A DNA stretch of 64,000 nt from Amia ocellicauda (GCF_036373705.1 NC_089863.1:9016357-9080356); one strand, 5' to 3'. Positions 32,557-44,187 are shown, numbered from the stretch's first letter. A program made the numbers and translations. The notes: generated by a model not told the origin, from the letters alone.

Positions 32557-35500
32557 AGTAAGTTTGATATTCTGTCCATACTGCACTATGTATCTGTATA
32601 GTGCGTGTCAGATCTGTACTGTGTGTCTGTATAGTGCGTGTCAGATCTGTACTGTGTGTCTGTATAGTGCGTGTCAGTACTGCACTGTGTGTCTGTATAG
32701 TGCATGTCAGATCTGTACTGTGTGTCTGTATAGTGCGTGTCAGTACTGCACTGTCTGTATAGTGCGTGTCAGATCTGTACTGTGTGTCTGTATATTGCGT
32801 GTCAGTACTGCACTGTGTGTCTGTATAGTGCGTGTCAGTACTGCACTGTGTCTGTATAGTGCGTGTCAGTACTGCACTGTGTGTCTGTATAGTGCGTTTC
32901 AGTACTGTACTGTGTGTCTGTATAGTGCGTGTCAGTACTGCACTGTGTGTCTGTATAGTGCGTGTCAGTACTGCACTGTGTCTGTATAGTGCGTGTCAGT
33001 ACTGCACTGTGTGTCTGTATAGTGCGTGTCAGTACTGCACTGTGTGTCTGTATAGTGCATGTCAGATCTGTATTGTGTGTCTGTATAGTGCGTGTCAGAT
33101 CTGTACTGTGTGTCTGTATATTGCGTGTCAGTACTGCACTGTGTGTCTGTATAGTGCGTGTCAGTACTGCACTGTGTCTGTATAGTGCGTGTCAGTACTG
33201 CACTGTGTGTCTGTATAGTGCGTTTCAGTACTGTACTGTGTGTCTGTATAGTGCGTGTCAGTACTGCACTGTGTGTCTGTATAGTGCGTGTCAGTACTGC
33301 ACTGTGTCTGTATAGTGCGTGTCAGTACTGCACTGTGTGTCTGTATAGTGCGTGTCAGTACTGCACTGTGTGTCTGTATAGTGCATGTCAGATCTGTATT
33401 GTGTGTCTGTATAGTGCATGTCAGTACTGCACTGTGTGTCTGTATAGTGCGTGTCAGTACTGCACTGTGTCTGTATAGTGCGTTTCAGTACTGTACTGTG
33501 TGTCTGTATAGTGCGTTTCAGTACTGTACTGTGTGTCTGTATAGTGCGTGTCAGTACTGCACTGTGTGTCTGTATAGTGCGTGTCAGTACTGCACTGTGT
33601 GTCTGTATAGTGCGTTTCAGTACTGCACTGTGTCTGTATAGTGCGTGTCAGATCTGTACTGTGTGTCTGTATATTGCGTGTCAGTACTGCACTGTGTGTC
33701 TGTATAGTGCGTGTCAGATCTGTACTGTGTGTCTGTATAGTGCGTTTCAGTACTGCACTGTGTGTCTGTATAGTGTGTTTCAGTACTGTACTGTGTGTCT
33801 GTATAGTGCGTTTCAGTACTGTACTGTGTGTCTGTATAGTGCGTGTCAGTACTGCACTGTGTGTCTGTATAGTGCGTGTCAGTACTGCACTGTGCGTCTG
33901 TATAGTGCGTTTCAGTACTGCACTGTGTGTCTGTATAGTGCGTGTCAGTACTGCACTGTCTGTATAGTGCGTGTCAGATCTGTACTGTGTGTCTGTATAT
34001 TGCGTGTCAGTACTGCACTGTGTGTCTGTATAGTGAGTGTCAGTACTGTACTGTGTCTGTAAAGTGCGTGTCAGTACAGTACTGTGTCTGTATAGTGTGT
34101 GTCTGTATAGTGTCCGTACTGCACTGTGTGTCTGTATAGTGCGTGTCCGTACTGCACTGTGTGTCTGTATAGTGCGTGTCCGTACTGCACTGTGTGTCTG
34201 TATAGTGCATGTCCGTACTGCACTGTGTGTCTGTATAGTGTCCGTACTGCACTGTGTGTCTGCATAGTGTCCGTACTGCACTGTGTGTCTGCATAGTGCG
34301 TGTCCGTACTGCACTGCACTGTGTCTGTATAGTGTGCGTGTCAGATCTGTACTGTAGGGTTGGCCATAGACCCAGAGCCTGGAGCCAGAGCTGAGGTCAT
34401 GTAGCTGCTCCACTCTCTCCCCCTCCATTAAACTCTCCCATATATGAATTCCAGTTTTCTTGAATTGTTGTGTGTTGGGGTTTATAAAATAGGTTCAGGG
34501 CCTGTATGCCTAAAACATCTCAGAATTACTCCTAGTAATCACGCTGAAAGTTCGTTTAGGAGTAAAATTACTCCTCGTTCAGAGTAGGAGGTAGAAGTTA
34601 CTCAGAAAGTCTCTTACACCTACTTTTAGCTGGGAGTAAGATCCAGTCCTAGGAATAACTTCTAGCAAATTTTCATGACAGTTTAGGTTAAAACACGGCT
34701 CACTGTGATGTATTTTCTTCATTTTGGAAAAACAAAACCCGCGAGATCACATGTAGACGAGCAGAAGCGAAAGGACAACTATATGAACATGCTAAGCTAA
34801 CTCAGCCTTTTGTTTGTTTATAATTTGACACACAATAATAAGTGTTTTCCCCTCATTCCTTCACTACAAGGACATTAAGATGCTACATAGAATTAAAATG
34901 CTAGATTAATTTCACATTCATAATCACAATCATAAAATATAGGCTACATTAAACACCTTACATTTAACACTATCTATTCAGGTGTATAAAATCACCCACA
35001 CAGCCTTCTCCAATCTCCTTAAACAAACATTGGCAGTAGAATGGGCCGTACTGAAGAGCTCAGTGACTTTCAGCGTGGCACCATCATAGGATGCCACCTT
35101 TCCAACAAGTCAGTTGGTGAAATTTTTGCCCTGCTAGAGCGTATTAATGATTTTGGAATGAGATGTTCAACGAGCAGCTGTGCACATACTTTTGGCATCT
35201 CCAAATGATTTAATTTCAAACAAATTCTTCATCTACCTAAATTCACCTCATTTTACAGTGATCTGTTGGTCGCCAGGGAGTTAAGGTCACATACTGGAGT
35301 CATGCCCCCTGCACCTGGACTTCCACTAGGGCTGCCCCTTTTGAGGGGGGTTGTTGGCGATTTGACTACATTTTTTTACGACATATCCAATAGATCACAG
35401 TGCTTAAAGTAACTGGACATCATCCAAAAAAAAAAACAGGGGGTCAAAACACACAAAAAAAAGGATCCAATCCAAGTTTGCACAGATTTTGCACAGCCAG

Positions 35501-36417
35501 CAAACCCAGAGCATTGCCAACCCTACTGTACTGTGTGTGTCTGCACTGTACTGTACTGTATACCTTTATGCTCCTCCCACTCGCTCTCACACCCTCTCTC
35601 TCCCTCCCTCCCTCTTTCCTCTTCTCCCCGCCCCCCCTCAGTGGCGCAGGATCAGGGCATAGTGATCAGGCGCTATCGGGGGGGTGACCAGGTGGAGGTG
35701 CTGTCTCTGTTCAGCCGCTGCACCCTGGGGCACATCCGCCCTGCCTTCCTGCGTGGGCTCCGCCAAACCGACAATGTGGGCCTGGCCCTGGGCGTGGCCG
35801 TGGCTGCGGCGGTGCTGAGCGGGGGCTCCCTCTGGGCGGTGGCGGGGGCGTGTGCTGCGTGGGTGGGGCTGCTGCTCTTCCTCTGCTGGGAGGTCTATGC
35901 TGGATACGTCAGAGAGAGGCTGCGCAGCGACATGGGTGACATCGAGGCTCACTTCCTGTCCCATCCCGACGACTGCTTCTGGGTCGCAGAGGCTGAGGTC
36001 GCCAGTGGGTCGAAGGTCATCGTGGGGATGGTGGCCGTTACCAGGTGGAGTGGTGAGGTGGCAGAGGGAGAGGTCAGGGGTCACGGAGAGGATGAGGGAG
36101 TACAGGAGAGATGTAGGGAGGGGGAGAGTGAGAGAGAGAGGCCGGAGCAGGAGGAGGGGAAGGTGGCGCAGCTGTTCAGGATGCTGGTGCTGCCAGGCTG
36201 GCGGCGGAGGGGCCTGGGGAGGCGGCTGGCACAGACCGCCCTGGCCTTCTGCTCAGAGAGGGGCTACAGCCGCGTCATCCTGGAGACCACCACCACTCAG
36301 GTGGCTGCGCTGGCGCTGTACAGCACCCTGGGTTTCCAGAAAACGGCCACCAGCGTCCCGTACCTCGCCATGCACCCTGCCCGCATCTCTGTGCTGCGCC
36401 TGGAGAAGCCACTGTGA
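32557..36417 (+). CDS. nat8-like: NAT8-like N-acetyltransferase, copy 4 (expanded intron)
   Basis: Split start: A at 32557 (donor GTAAGT at 32558), then 35642-36417; 258 residues, no stops. The motif set is complete: two hydrophobic segments, DMGDIEAHF...DCFWVAEAEV, acetyl-CoA loop RRRGLGRRL, ALALYSTLGF. The N-terminal region differs at SRCT and RGLRQTD. The intron is 3,084 bp against 135-189 bp in copies 1-3, because of a 33-bp minisatellite and a hAT insertion. If long-intron splicing failed the ATG would not form, and translation would have to start elsewhere. The 3' region has a 48-bp tandem repeat; AATAAA at 36922-36927. Confidence 0.85.
32580..34346. repeat. 33-bp minisatellite in the NAT8-4 intron
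   Basis: Roughly fifty units of CTGTATAGTGCGTGTCAG plus TACTGCACTGTGTGT, with variants (CAGATCTGTACTG, GCGTTTCAG, GTCCGTACTG). Some units lack TGTG. Similar single units (CTGTACTGTGTGTGTCTG) are present in the introns of copies 2 and 5, so the array grew from normal NAT8 intron sequence. Because 33 is divisible by 3, frames of 100-300 codons (CLYSACQYCTV repeats) open on both strands; none is a gene. Confidence 0.95.
34355..35525. mobile_element. hAT-like insertion inside the NAT8-4 intron
   Basis: Ends TAGGGTTGGC and GCCAACCCTA are inverted, and the flanks repeat CTGTACTG on both sides (34347-34354, 35526-35533), an 8-bp hAT-type duplication. The flank lies in minisatellite sequence, where CTGTACTG occurs often, so the duplication is weaker evidence here. 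The right end resembles sequence at the same place in the NAT8-5 intron (CCAGCAAACCTGGAGCACTG, about 45,463-45,483), which suggests insertion before those units separated. No transposase frame; a Tc1 relic is nested inside. Confidence 0.65.
34990..35200 (+). mobile_element. Tc1 element relic (transposase N-terminus)
   Basis: An open start, MGRTEELSDFQRGTIIGCHL then SNKSVGEIFALLE (35041-35140), is the N-terminal helix-turn-helix of a Tc1 transposase. It then jumps to the element's 3' end (GCACATACTTTTGGCATC). The catalytic domain is deleted. Confidence 0.8.
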
Positions 36418-36540
36418 TGCCCACACTGGCCCCAGGGACGCCAGAGACAGCACTGAGAACAGAGCACCGCTCACTACAACACAATATAGCACAACACAGT
36501 ATACTGTGTTGTATACTTTACTATCCTCTCTGTACACCCG

Positions 36541-36830
36541 CTATTGTAACAGCACTGCTCTACTACACTGTTACTACAGCACAGCCCCCTATTGTAACAG
36601 CACTGCTCTACTACACTGTTACTACAGCACAGCCCCCTATTGTAACAGCACTGCTCTACTACACTGTTACTACAGCACAGCCCCCTATTGTAACAGCACT
36701 GCTCTACTACACTGTTACTACAGCACAGCCCCCTATTGTAACAGCACTGCTCTACTACACTGTTACTACAGCACAGCCCCCTATTGTAACAGCACTGCTC
36801 TACTACACTGTTACTACAGCACTGTCTTTG
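36541..36830. repeat. 48-bp tandem repeat in the NAT8-4 3' UTR
   Basis: About six units of CTATTGTAACAGCACTGC plus TCTACTACACTGTTACTACAGCACAGCCCC, starting at 36541, 36589, 36637, 36685, 36733 and 36781. The same block is single in NAT8-1 (about 13,178-13,225) and NAT8-5. The unit length is a multiple of 3 and opens a spurious frame. Confidence 0.93.
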
Positions 36831-37105
36831 GTAATGCTCTACTACACGGTTACTACAAAACAGCCCCCTACTTCGTCGCGTCAGTGTGAATGGAAGCTAC
36901 TCCACGTAGATTTGTCTGTACAATAAACACAAATTTACTCACTGACTGAGTGATGCTGAATTAATGTGAAAATGTTGTGGAGAGCTTTGTGTGTGTTGTG
37001 TGGTGCAGTGTGGATGTAGTAACACCCCAACACTACACTCCAGTTTAATTGTGTTTAATCCACTGAGATGCACCACACTGGATTTCTCTGGCTGCCTGTG
37101 TTCCA

Positions 37106-38007
37106 ATTGCATAAAACTATATTAGACTGGTCTAAAACATTAGACTGGTCTTAATTTGACAGTTAGACTAGTCTAAGCAAGTTAGCCAGTTGCATAAGAA
37201 TTAAGACTCACTAAGACTTAGCCTGAAAAGTTAGCTGCCTGAGGCTAAGTTAGAATTTAAATCTATCTTTCCAGTAACACTGATGGCCTGAGTTTACACT
37301 GACACGGTCACTGAGACTGAGTGGCGGAGTCTCCCACTGGCTCACACACACTCCACTGTCCCGCTCACCGGCAATCCCCCACAACATCGAGACTCCTCCC
37401 CAGATATTTAAATAACCAACTGTGCATTTTACCTGCACTTCTGTCCTTTTGAAACTAATTTATATTTGTACTTTTGTACTGTATTTTAGCACTTTTATTT
37501 TCCTCTTGTATTCTGTATGTCACCCTGGATAAGGGCATCTGGCAAGAAAGAAATAATAATTATAATAATACTTAGCATAATAATAATTAACTCTGTGCGG
37601 CATTTAGTACAAGGCTGTTTCCTTTTCAAATAGCATATTCTTCCATTGTTTCTACCCGTCCTTTACAGACCGCACAGCACACACACAGCAGCTTGATGCT
37701 GTTAACTCTTTTTTTCATTTTTTCCCCCACGCCTTGTGTTTGAGTGCATTAGTGCAAGTTTCAGAAAATCACGCTCAAAGTATATATTTTTCTGCATTAT
37801 ATTTCAATAACGGTTTTACACAAGTGTCCGCCATGTTGTTTTTTCTTTAGGTGTCTTAAAATTCCCGGAATGCATTGTTGTGATAGACTAATTAAGACCA
37901 GTCTAAGGAAAGACTGTTTTAAGCAATGGTCTTAACTGAGTGTCTACCGTTAGTACGATTTAAAATTATACTAAGACAAACACTTAGGCTATGTTATGCA
38001 ACTGGCA
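37106..38007. mobile_element. DNA-element insertion of about 900 bp in the THTPA 3' flank
   Basis: Compared with other units (GTGTTCCAGGGCTCC at about 46,880), this copy is interrupted between CCA (37103-37105) and CCA (38008-38010). The insert starts ATTGCATAAAACTA and ends TTATGCAACTGGCA, imperfect inverted ends. Inner arms rich in AGACTGGTCTAA/TTAAGACCAGTCTAAG also face each other. A SINE-like tail (CACCCTGGATAAGGGCATC ... AATAATAAT) is nested at about 37,440-37,590. No coding capacity; superfamily uncertain. Confidence 0.7.
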
Positions 38008-38242
38008 CCAGGGCTCCATAAAGCATCTCACATCTTCCTTGTGTTTTTCTCTCTCAGTGTCACAGTATGTGATTGGCCAGCAGCCTCTGGAAGTTCTCTA
38101 GGGATTTGCTTTTTACTTTTATTTATTTGAAAACAGAACAAGTGAAAAACAGACAGATCAGAAACAGTATAAAAAGTCTAGATGAGGTTCGAAACCCAAA
38201 AGGGCTTATATTATAACGAATAACTAATAAATAATATATATA

Positions 38243-38316
38243 CAGCTCTGGAAAAAATTGAGACCACTCCAAGTTCAGAAATCAATGTTAAGTGGTCTCA
38301 ATTTTTTCCAGAGCTG
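38243..38316. mobile_element. Minimal Tc1-type MITE (hairpin)
   Basis: A 74-bp near-perfect palindrome, CAGCTCTGGAAAAAATTGAG ... CTCAATTTTTTCCAGAGCTG, flanked by TA on both sides. These are the ends of a fish Tc1 family with almost everything between removed. It lies directly left of the next Tc1 element. Confidence 0.85.
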
Positions 38317-38324
38317 TAAATATA

Positions 38325-39859
38325 CAGTGAGGGAAAAAAGTATGATCAGTCTATAATTTTAATGGTAGGTGTATTTTAACAGTGAGAGACAGAATAACAG
38401 CAAAAAAATCCAGAAAAACGCATTTCAAAAAAAGTTATAAATTGATTTGCATGTTAATGAGGGAAATAAGTATTTGATCCCCTATCAATCAGCAAGATTT
38501 CTGGCTCCCAGGTGTCTTTTATACAGGTAACGAGCTGAGACTCTCTTAAAGGGAATGCTCCTAATCTCAGCTCGTTACCTGTATAAAAGACACCTGTCCA
38601 CAGAAGCAATCAATCAATCAGATTCCAAACTCTCCAACACGGCCAAGACCAAAGAGCTGTCCAAGGATGTCAGGGACAAGATTGTAGACCTACACAAGGC
38701 TGGAATGGGCTACAAGACCATCGCCAAGCAGCTTGGTGAGAAGGTGACAACAGTTGGTGCGATTATTCGCAAATGGAAGAAACACAAAATAACTGTCAGT
38801 CTCCCTCAGTCTGGGGCTCCATGCAAGATCTCACCTCGTGGAGTTTCAATGATCATGAGAACGGTGAGGAATCAGCCCAGAACTACACGGGAGGATCTTG
38901 TTAATGATCTCAAGGCAGCTGGGACCATAGTCACCAAGAAAACAATTGGTAACACACTACGCCATGAAGGACTGAAATCCTGCAGCGCCCGCAAGGTCCC
39001 CCTGCTCAAGAAAGCACATGTACAGGCCCGTCTGAAGTTTGCCAATGAACATCTGAATGATTCAGAGGAGAACTGGGTGAAAGTGTTGTGGTCAGATGAG
39101 ACCAAAATCGAGCTCTTTGGCATCAACTCAACTCGCCGTGTTTGGAGGAAGAGGAATGACCCCAAGAACACCATCCCCACCGACAAACATGGAGGTGGAA
39201 ACATTATGCTTTGGGGGTGTTTTTCTGCTAAGGGGACAGGACAACTGCACCGCATCAAAGGGATGATGGACGGGGCCATGTACCATCAAATCTTGGGTGA
39301 GAACCTCCTTCCCTCAGCCAGGGCTTTGAAAATGGGTCGTGGATGGGTATTCCAGCATGACAATGACCCAAAACACACAGCCAAGGCAACAAAGGAGTGG
39401 CTCAAGAAGAAGCACATTAAGGTCCTGGAGTGGCCTAGCCAGTCTCCAGACCTTAATCCCATAGAAAATCTGTGGAGGGAGCTGAAGGTTCGAGTTGCCA
39501 AACGTCAGCCTCGAAACCTTAATGACTTGGAGAGGATCTGCAAAGAGGAGTGGGACAAAATCCCTCCTGAGATGTGTGCAAACCTGGTGGCCAACTACAA
39601 GAAACGTCTGACCTCTGTGATTGCCAACAAGGGTTTTGCCACCAAGTACCAAGTCGAAGGGGTCAAATACTTATTTCCCTCATTAACATGCAAATCAATT
39701 CATAACTTTTTTGAAATTCATTTTTCTTGATTTTTTTGTTGTTATTCTGTCTCTCACTGTTAAAATACACCTACCATTAAAATTATAGACTGATCATTTC
39801 TTTGTCAGTGGGCAAACGTACAAAATCAGCAGGGGATCAAATACTTTTTTCCCTCACTG
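38325..39859 (+). mobile_element. Tc1-like element, DD34E, with damaged left inverted repeat
   Basis: A 1,535-bp element from TA-CAGTGAGGGAAAAAAG to CCTCACTG-TA. Its long (over 150 bp) inverted repeats match, except that the left one lacks about 45 bp present at the right (on the reverse strand the block TTGATCCCCTGCTGATTTTG through GACAAAGAAAT between AAGTAT and GATCAGTC). A perfect 32-bp inverted repeat at 38509-38540 and 38565-38596 forms a hairpin just before the transposase. Confidence 0.92.
38639..39730 (+). pseudogene. Tc1 DD34E transposase, start codon lost
   Basis: The frame from ACG at 38639 reads [18 protein letters not shown] and continues with no stop to 39730. Family members begin MAKTKELS, so the start is ATG to ACG. 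The frame stays open upstream to an ATG at 38555, but that leader overlaps the hairpin and is not part of the protein family. The DDE triad is intact: Asp in LWSDETKIE, Asp in FQHDNDPKH, Glu in [11 protein letters not shown], with 34 residues between the last two. Functional only if a non-AUG or the upstream ATG is used. Confidence 0.85.
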
Positions 39860-39861
39860 TA

Positions 39862-40399
39862 TATAATATATGATAATAACATTTACAAAACAGACAACAG
39901 GCTGTGTGTGTATTCATGCATGTGTGTGCGTAACGTGTATTACATGGCTGAGTCTATTGGGTAATTTGGATAATCAGACTAACTCCCAATCTAGGCTTGA
40001 AATGTTTGAGGGATGATGATGTTTTGACTGTGAAAATTAGAATTCCAAAGTATGGATCCTCTGTATGTAATAGAGAATTGACTATGGATGGAGCGACAGT
40101 AGGGAAAATGAAGATGATCTTGTGTTATGTTCATGAATTTGAGAATTTACCTGAAAGACGCCTGTGAAGGGTTTGGGTATAATAAATGCTTAATTCCTTG
40201 AAAGTCTGTTATTACAACATAGTTAACTGTAGCGCTTTTAGCTATAATTCTTTATTAATTTGTAACTTATTACTTTCTTAGTCTTATGCCGGGCTACGAA
40301 AACATTTTAAAATACATACAAAATACGGATATTTACCTTGCGCAAACTTCAAACATGCAAAGAAACACATACTAATTGGTATCCAAAGTCAATTCAGAT
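39862..40399. other. AT-rich spacer
   Basis: No recognised gene or element. Confidence 0.4.
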
Positions 40400-41110
40400 A
40401 CCAGTTTCTTTTGTTGTTTTGTTTGCCCGCAGTGTGCACCACACTTCCCCTGTTCACCACCAGAGGTCATCATCACCTGAATACTAAACCCTGTCTCTCA
40501 CATTGCTCAGCACCATGTGCACTTGCACCATCAACTCTCTGCTCCCATTGGACCAGCACTACACGTCCCTGTACCCTGCTTGCCTCTGGTCTGCATTTAA
40601 ACCCCCTGCTACTGCAATTCAATGCTCAGTCTTGTTTGTTTCCAACAGCATTTATAAGTGATATTCCCACCTACCAGAGATACACCTGTGTTCCTGACCA
40701 TTGCTAGTTCTTCCATACTCTGACCTCTGGATTGCCTCTGACTACTTGTACACCCGACTGACCAACCGACCGAGCCTTTGCCTGAATACCCAACTACGCC
40801 TCTTGCCTTGTCCCCATTGCACTGTTTGCCGGCCCTTTGACCTGTGACAAAGACAGAAAACAGGAGACACTTCTTCACACAGAGAGTCGTCACAATCTGG
40901 AACAAACTCCCAAGCGATGTGGTAGAAGCTGAACATTTGGGAACATTTAAAGTCAGACTGGATAGGATCCTTGGATCACTCAGTTATTAATGGACACCAA
41001 ACGAGCACGATGGGTTGAATGGCCTCCTCTCGATTGGACACTTTCTTATGTTCTAGTGACTGTTACCTACCTGCTTCGTCCCGCACTTGAGTTCTCCACG
41101 TCCCTGGCTG
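40400..41110 (+). mobile_element. Possible LTR sequence, interrupted by a LINE fragment
   Basis: A GC-richer block with promoter-like TTTAAACCCCC near 40,598 and cytosine-rich sequence typical of fish LTR U3/R regions resumes after the LINE insertion (CTGTTACCTACCTGCTTCGT). No gag or pol frame. The assignment rests on composition and is weak. Confidence 0.3.
40849..41055 (+). mobile_element. 5'-truncated CR1-like LINE 3' end
   Basis: 207 bp identical in type to the 3' end of LINE copies A and B (GACAGAAAACAGGAGACACT ... TTATGTTCT), flanked by GTGAC at 40844-40848 and 41056-41060. This is a classical 5'-truncated retroposition. Confidence 0.88.
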
Positions 41111-41349
41111 TCTGTCTAGACAGTCATTATCTCAAACTACCCTTCTTTGTTAGGCTATTACTTACCTATTAATATCCCTTCAATATCTTGTGGGCTTTAT
41201 CACAGTAAGTCATGACCAGAGACTGTGATTGTTTCCTTTCCATGAGACTAAACGGCAATTGGCTTTTCAGTTTTACTTAGGAGTCCTAAATCACACAGTT
41301 TGACATTGTTTCCCAGATGCACATAAATAATTCAAACAGAGGGCAATGG

Positions 41350-41800
41350 CCTTACCCTAATCTTGACCTATCATCTTTAAGTATACAAGCAGTAAAGTCT
41401 TGCTAGAGAGAAATTTAAACTTTCCTTCCACAATACCAAAACATTTCATAACTTTACAGGAGACACATAAAATACACTCTTTCCAGCTCAGTTTTTCATC
41501 AACCAGAACCCCAATGAATCTGGTTGATGAAACCTGAGCCATTTTATTTGAACTAATAGAAATGCTGGCCTTATTTTTACAATATCACTGGTTCTTGCCA
41601 GTAAATACAATACAATCGTTTTTTTAACATTCAAAGACAATGTGTTTATTTCTAAGCCTATATTGTCTTAATCGATCAGAGAATCAAAGTTCTTGTGAGA
41701 CAAAATTAAGTTGTTATCATCAGCAAAAAGTGTAGGAAGTAAGACAGAAGACACAGCAGCAAGGTCATTAATATGGATTATAAAGAATCCCCAAAGGAGG
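41350..41800 (-). mobile_element. Non-LTR reverse transcriptase fragment
   Basis: On minus, with one stop and frame shifts, it shows INDLAAVSSVLLPTLFADDN (RT catalytic FADD box), then SLNVKKT, and VSSTRFIGVLVDEKLSWKE. These are the RT palm and thumb blocks of a second LINE family, different from the CR1-like copies. Clade not assigned. Confidence 0.75.
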
Positions 41801-42379
41801 AGAGGGAGGGAGGAAGAAAGAAGGACAGGGAGAGGTGTAGGGGGTTAATACAGACACAGTGATGTCCTTATTCTCTGTGACCCATTTCTCTTCTGAAAAC
41901 GGATTATAATCTGGGAATGTAATATCAATACACTGACTGACTGATTGACTAGATCAACTCACCTCCCAGATCGCTGAGTTTGGTCTGGATGTCTGGGCTG
42001 CACAGGAACTTCCTCTCCACCTCTACATTCATTTCTGACAGACACTCCCTGTCAGCCACACAGCACAGTACAGCACAGAATCAAACAGTATATATTGTAC
42101 AATACAGTATATTGTTCCAGGTGTTAAGAAACTGCTTATTACAGGTAACCTATAAAAGCTGTGGGTTAAATGCCCTGGAGGACTGGGTTTGGGCAGCACT
42201 GCTCTAGGCTCAGTCAGAGACACACCTACTGTGTCAATCGGTCACTCTCTGACATGTGAGAGCCTGAAGTTAATCTGATTACTGTGACTAAAGTTCAAAA
42301 CCGAGGAACTCAGTGGAATAGAGAGAGAGAAGGATAAAGCAGCACAAGAAGAGAAGTGAGAGAGAAACAGCAAGTCTGC

Positions 42380-43051
42380 TATTTTGTGTCACTAACACTG
42401 AGACTCGAGTCGAGACTTTTTTTGCAGGGACACGAGTACAGTCAAGTCTGACTTGAGTCATTACAACTCTGCTGTATGGTGTGTGTCTGCATTGTACTGT
42501 GTCTGTACAATAGTATGTGTTTGCACTGTATTGTACTGGTGTCAGTGTTTCCTGCAGGAGTCTGTGTTTATAGCGGGTCCACTTTGTAAAACAGCTGTCA
42601 GATGGTCACCTGGTGACTTTTTGACTCACAAGGAAGTCATTTAGCTTTATTTCTCTTTAGTGTGACAACAAATCAAGAGTAGAATGTTTAGCTTGTGTGC
42701 AATGATGCATTTGTATTCTAGTTTATCCACTGGGTCTAAATGTTGATAGAAAGAGAAATCTAGTCAACAAATAGGTAGTAAGACATGTTTATTATAATAA
42801 ATGCGCTATAGATGTGCTATGAATGCAAAAACAATAATAACTAGAAAAATATCTCATTCCCACTATCCAAAGTAGGGAAGAGAAGTGAATATAACATTTG
42901 ATAGTAAAAAAAAGAAAAAAAAAAAAAACAGTATTGATATTTTAATATTGATTTTATTTTAAACCCTGTACTGTTGGTTGGCTCTCTATGTAGCTGATGA
43001 GGATTGAGGGGAATAGGATTTGTTAGTTCTTGTCTGTGATTGGCTAACAAT
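42380..43051. other. NAT8-5 intron, left part
   Basis: GAGACTCGAGTCGAGAC-type repeat near 42,400, an A-run near 42,908 and AT-rich sequence. No coding feature. Confidence 0.4.
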
Positions 43052-43157
43052 GGTTGCGTGCAATTCTGCGCAGATTTGCGCGGCTTCGCCAATGAGATCT
43101 GTGGAATTCTGCAGATATGCGCATATCTGCGGAAATATGCGCCACAAGAACGCAACC
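43052..43157. mobile_element. CpG-rich palindromic MITE, copy 1
   Basis: 106 bp from GGTTGCGTGCAATTCTGCG to CACAAGAACGCAACC, inverted ends with internal TCTGCGCAGATTTGCGC-type palindromes around CCAATGAGATC. A relative lies at 44.84 kb. No coding capacity; no clear target duplication. Confidence 0.75.
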
Positions 43158-44187
43158 GATGACTTCCTCACAAATACGTTTTTCATGGAAATACTTTGGC
43201 AAAGTAAATTAAAACACTGTTAAATGTATAATATGTGCAGTGCAATTAATCTGCCCCAAATCTACAGCTGGTGTGTTAACCCACCTAAACGCAAAACACT
43301 CTTCTGCGAAACTAGCAAAGACAGAAAAGGAAAGAAGAGCCACAGACAAATGAAGATTATTAAGCTGCACAGACAGACAGCTACTGTGTTTCTGAACGCA
43401 GAGCGGCCATCTGTGGAGTCTGGTTGGAAACGTGGGAAAGTAAATATTTTACTTAAGTAGATCCATTAAATAGATAGTCAAATACATTTTGTATTTCGCT
43501 GTTATGACCGGAAAACATTGCCATAAGGACGCTAATGTATTTTCAACTATTATTGAATGAAAATTAAATTAATAAAAATTGGAAAAGAAAAACATTTTGG
43601 TCTGTCAGTTACACAGGTAATTGCAAAATATTCCTTCATAAACAAACAGTCACAAGCTTTATAGTTAATTTGAAATTGTAACAATAGGAAGTAGTGATAA
43701 TGTCAGGAAACAATAATAATACGAGATGCGTGAGAGTTGGCAGGTGCTTATTGCTGCTGTTATTATTATACGTCTTCTAATAGGAAGGTTGTTTTACATG
43801 TTTATTGAATGTGTCATGTTTATTTAACAAAGTAGTGTTAGATAAGTATTTTAAAATAAAGTTCACAACGTTTTGCAATTGCAAACATTGTCACAATGCA
43901 TTATTTCGCATGTAATGTATGTCGCGTTTTGAATGGGTGGCGGGCGACTATTCGAGTAGTTGACGAGAACAGCTGTGGATCTATCGATATCGATATTGTA
44001 ACTGTTCTCAGTCCCACAGACACTGCCCCAGCATGAAACTGCTGTAGGTTTAAAGGGACCCGTAATACTATCAATAGGAGCAGAAATAATTTTAGGGCCG
44101 TTCTTCTAAATATTAGAAATGCAGCCTCTGAACACTCACAATGCACTTAAAAATACCACAGAGTGGCATGGGGGTCACCAGTTTGGG
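43158..44187. other. NAT8-5 intron, middle part
   Basis: AT-rich. Near 44,028 CCCCAGCATGAAACTG echoes the MITE family that follows, so older debris of that family may be present. No gene recognised. Confidence 0.35.

Larger units (their letters stand above)
38010..42032 (-). pseudogene. THTPA relic 5 (exon 3 piece and intact exon 1, split by transposons)
   Basis: Minus strand: the exon-3/3'-flank piece at about 38018-38100 (TGTGATTGGCCAGCAGCCTC on plus) stops where transposon sequence begins. Coding exon 1 is undamaged at 42032-41963 (MNVEVERKF ... LSDLG, donor GTGAGT) with intron 1 to about 41,800. It is nearly identical to the functional copy. Exon 2 is missing, replaced by the 38.2-41.8 kb transposon cluster. 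Confidence 0.85.

Noticed and set aside
32564-34428. Long frames on both strands across the 33-bp array (CLYSACQYCTV and TQCSTDTHYTD repeats, up to 324 codons).
   Set aside because: Unit length divisible by three in an intronic minisatellite. Simultaneous open frames on both strands are expected.
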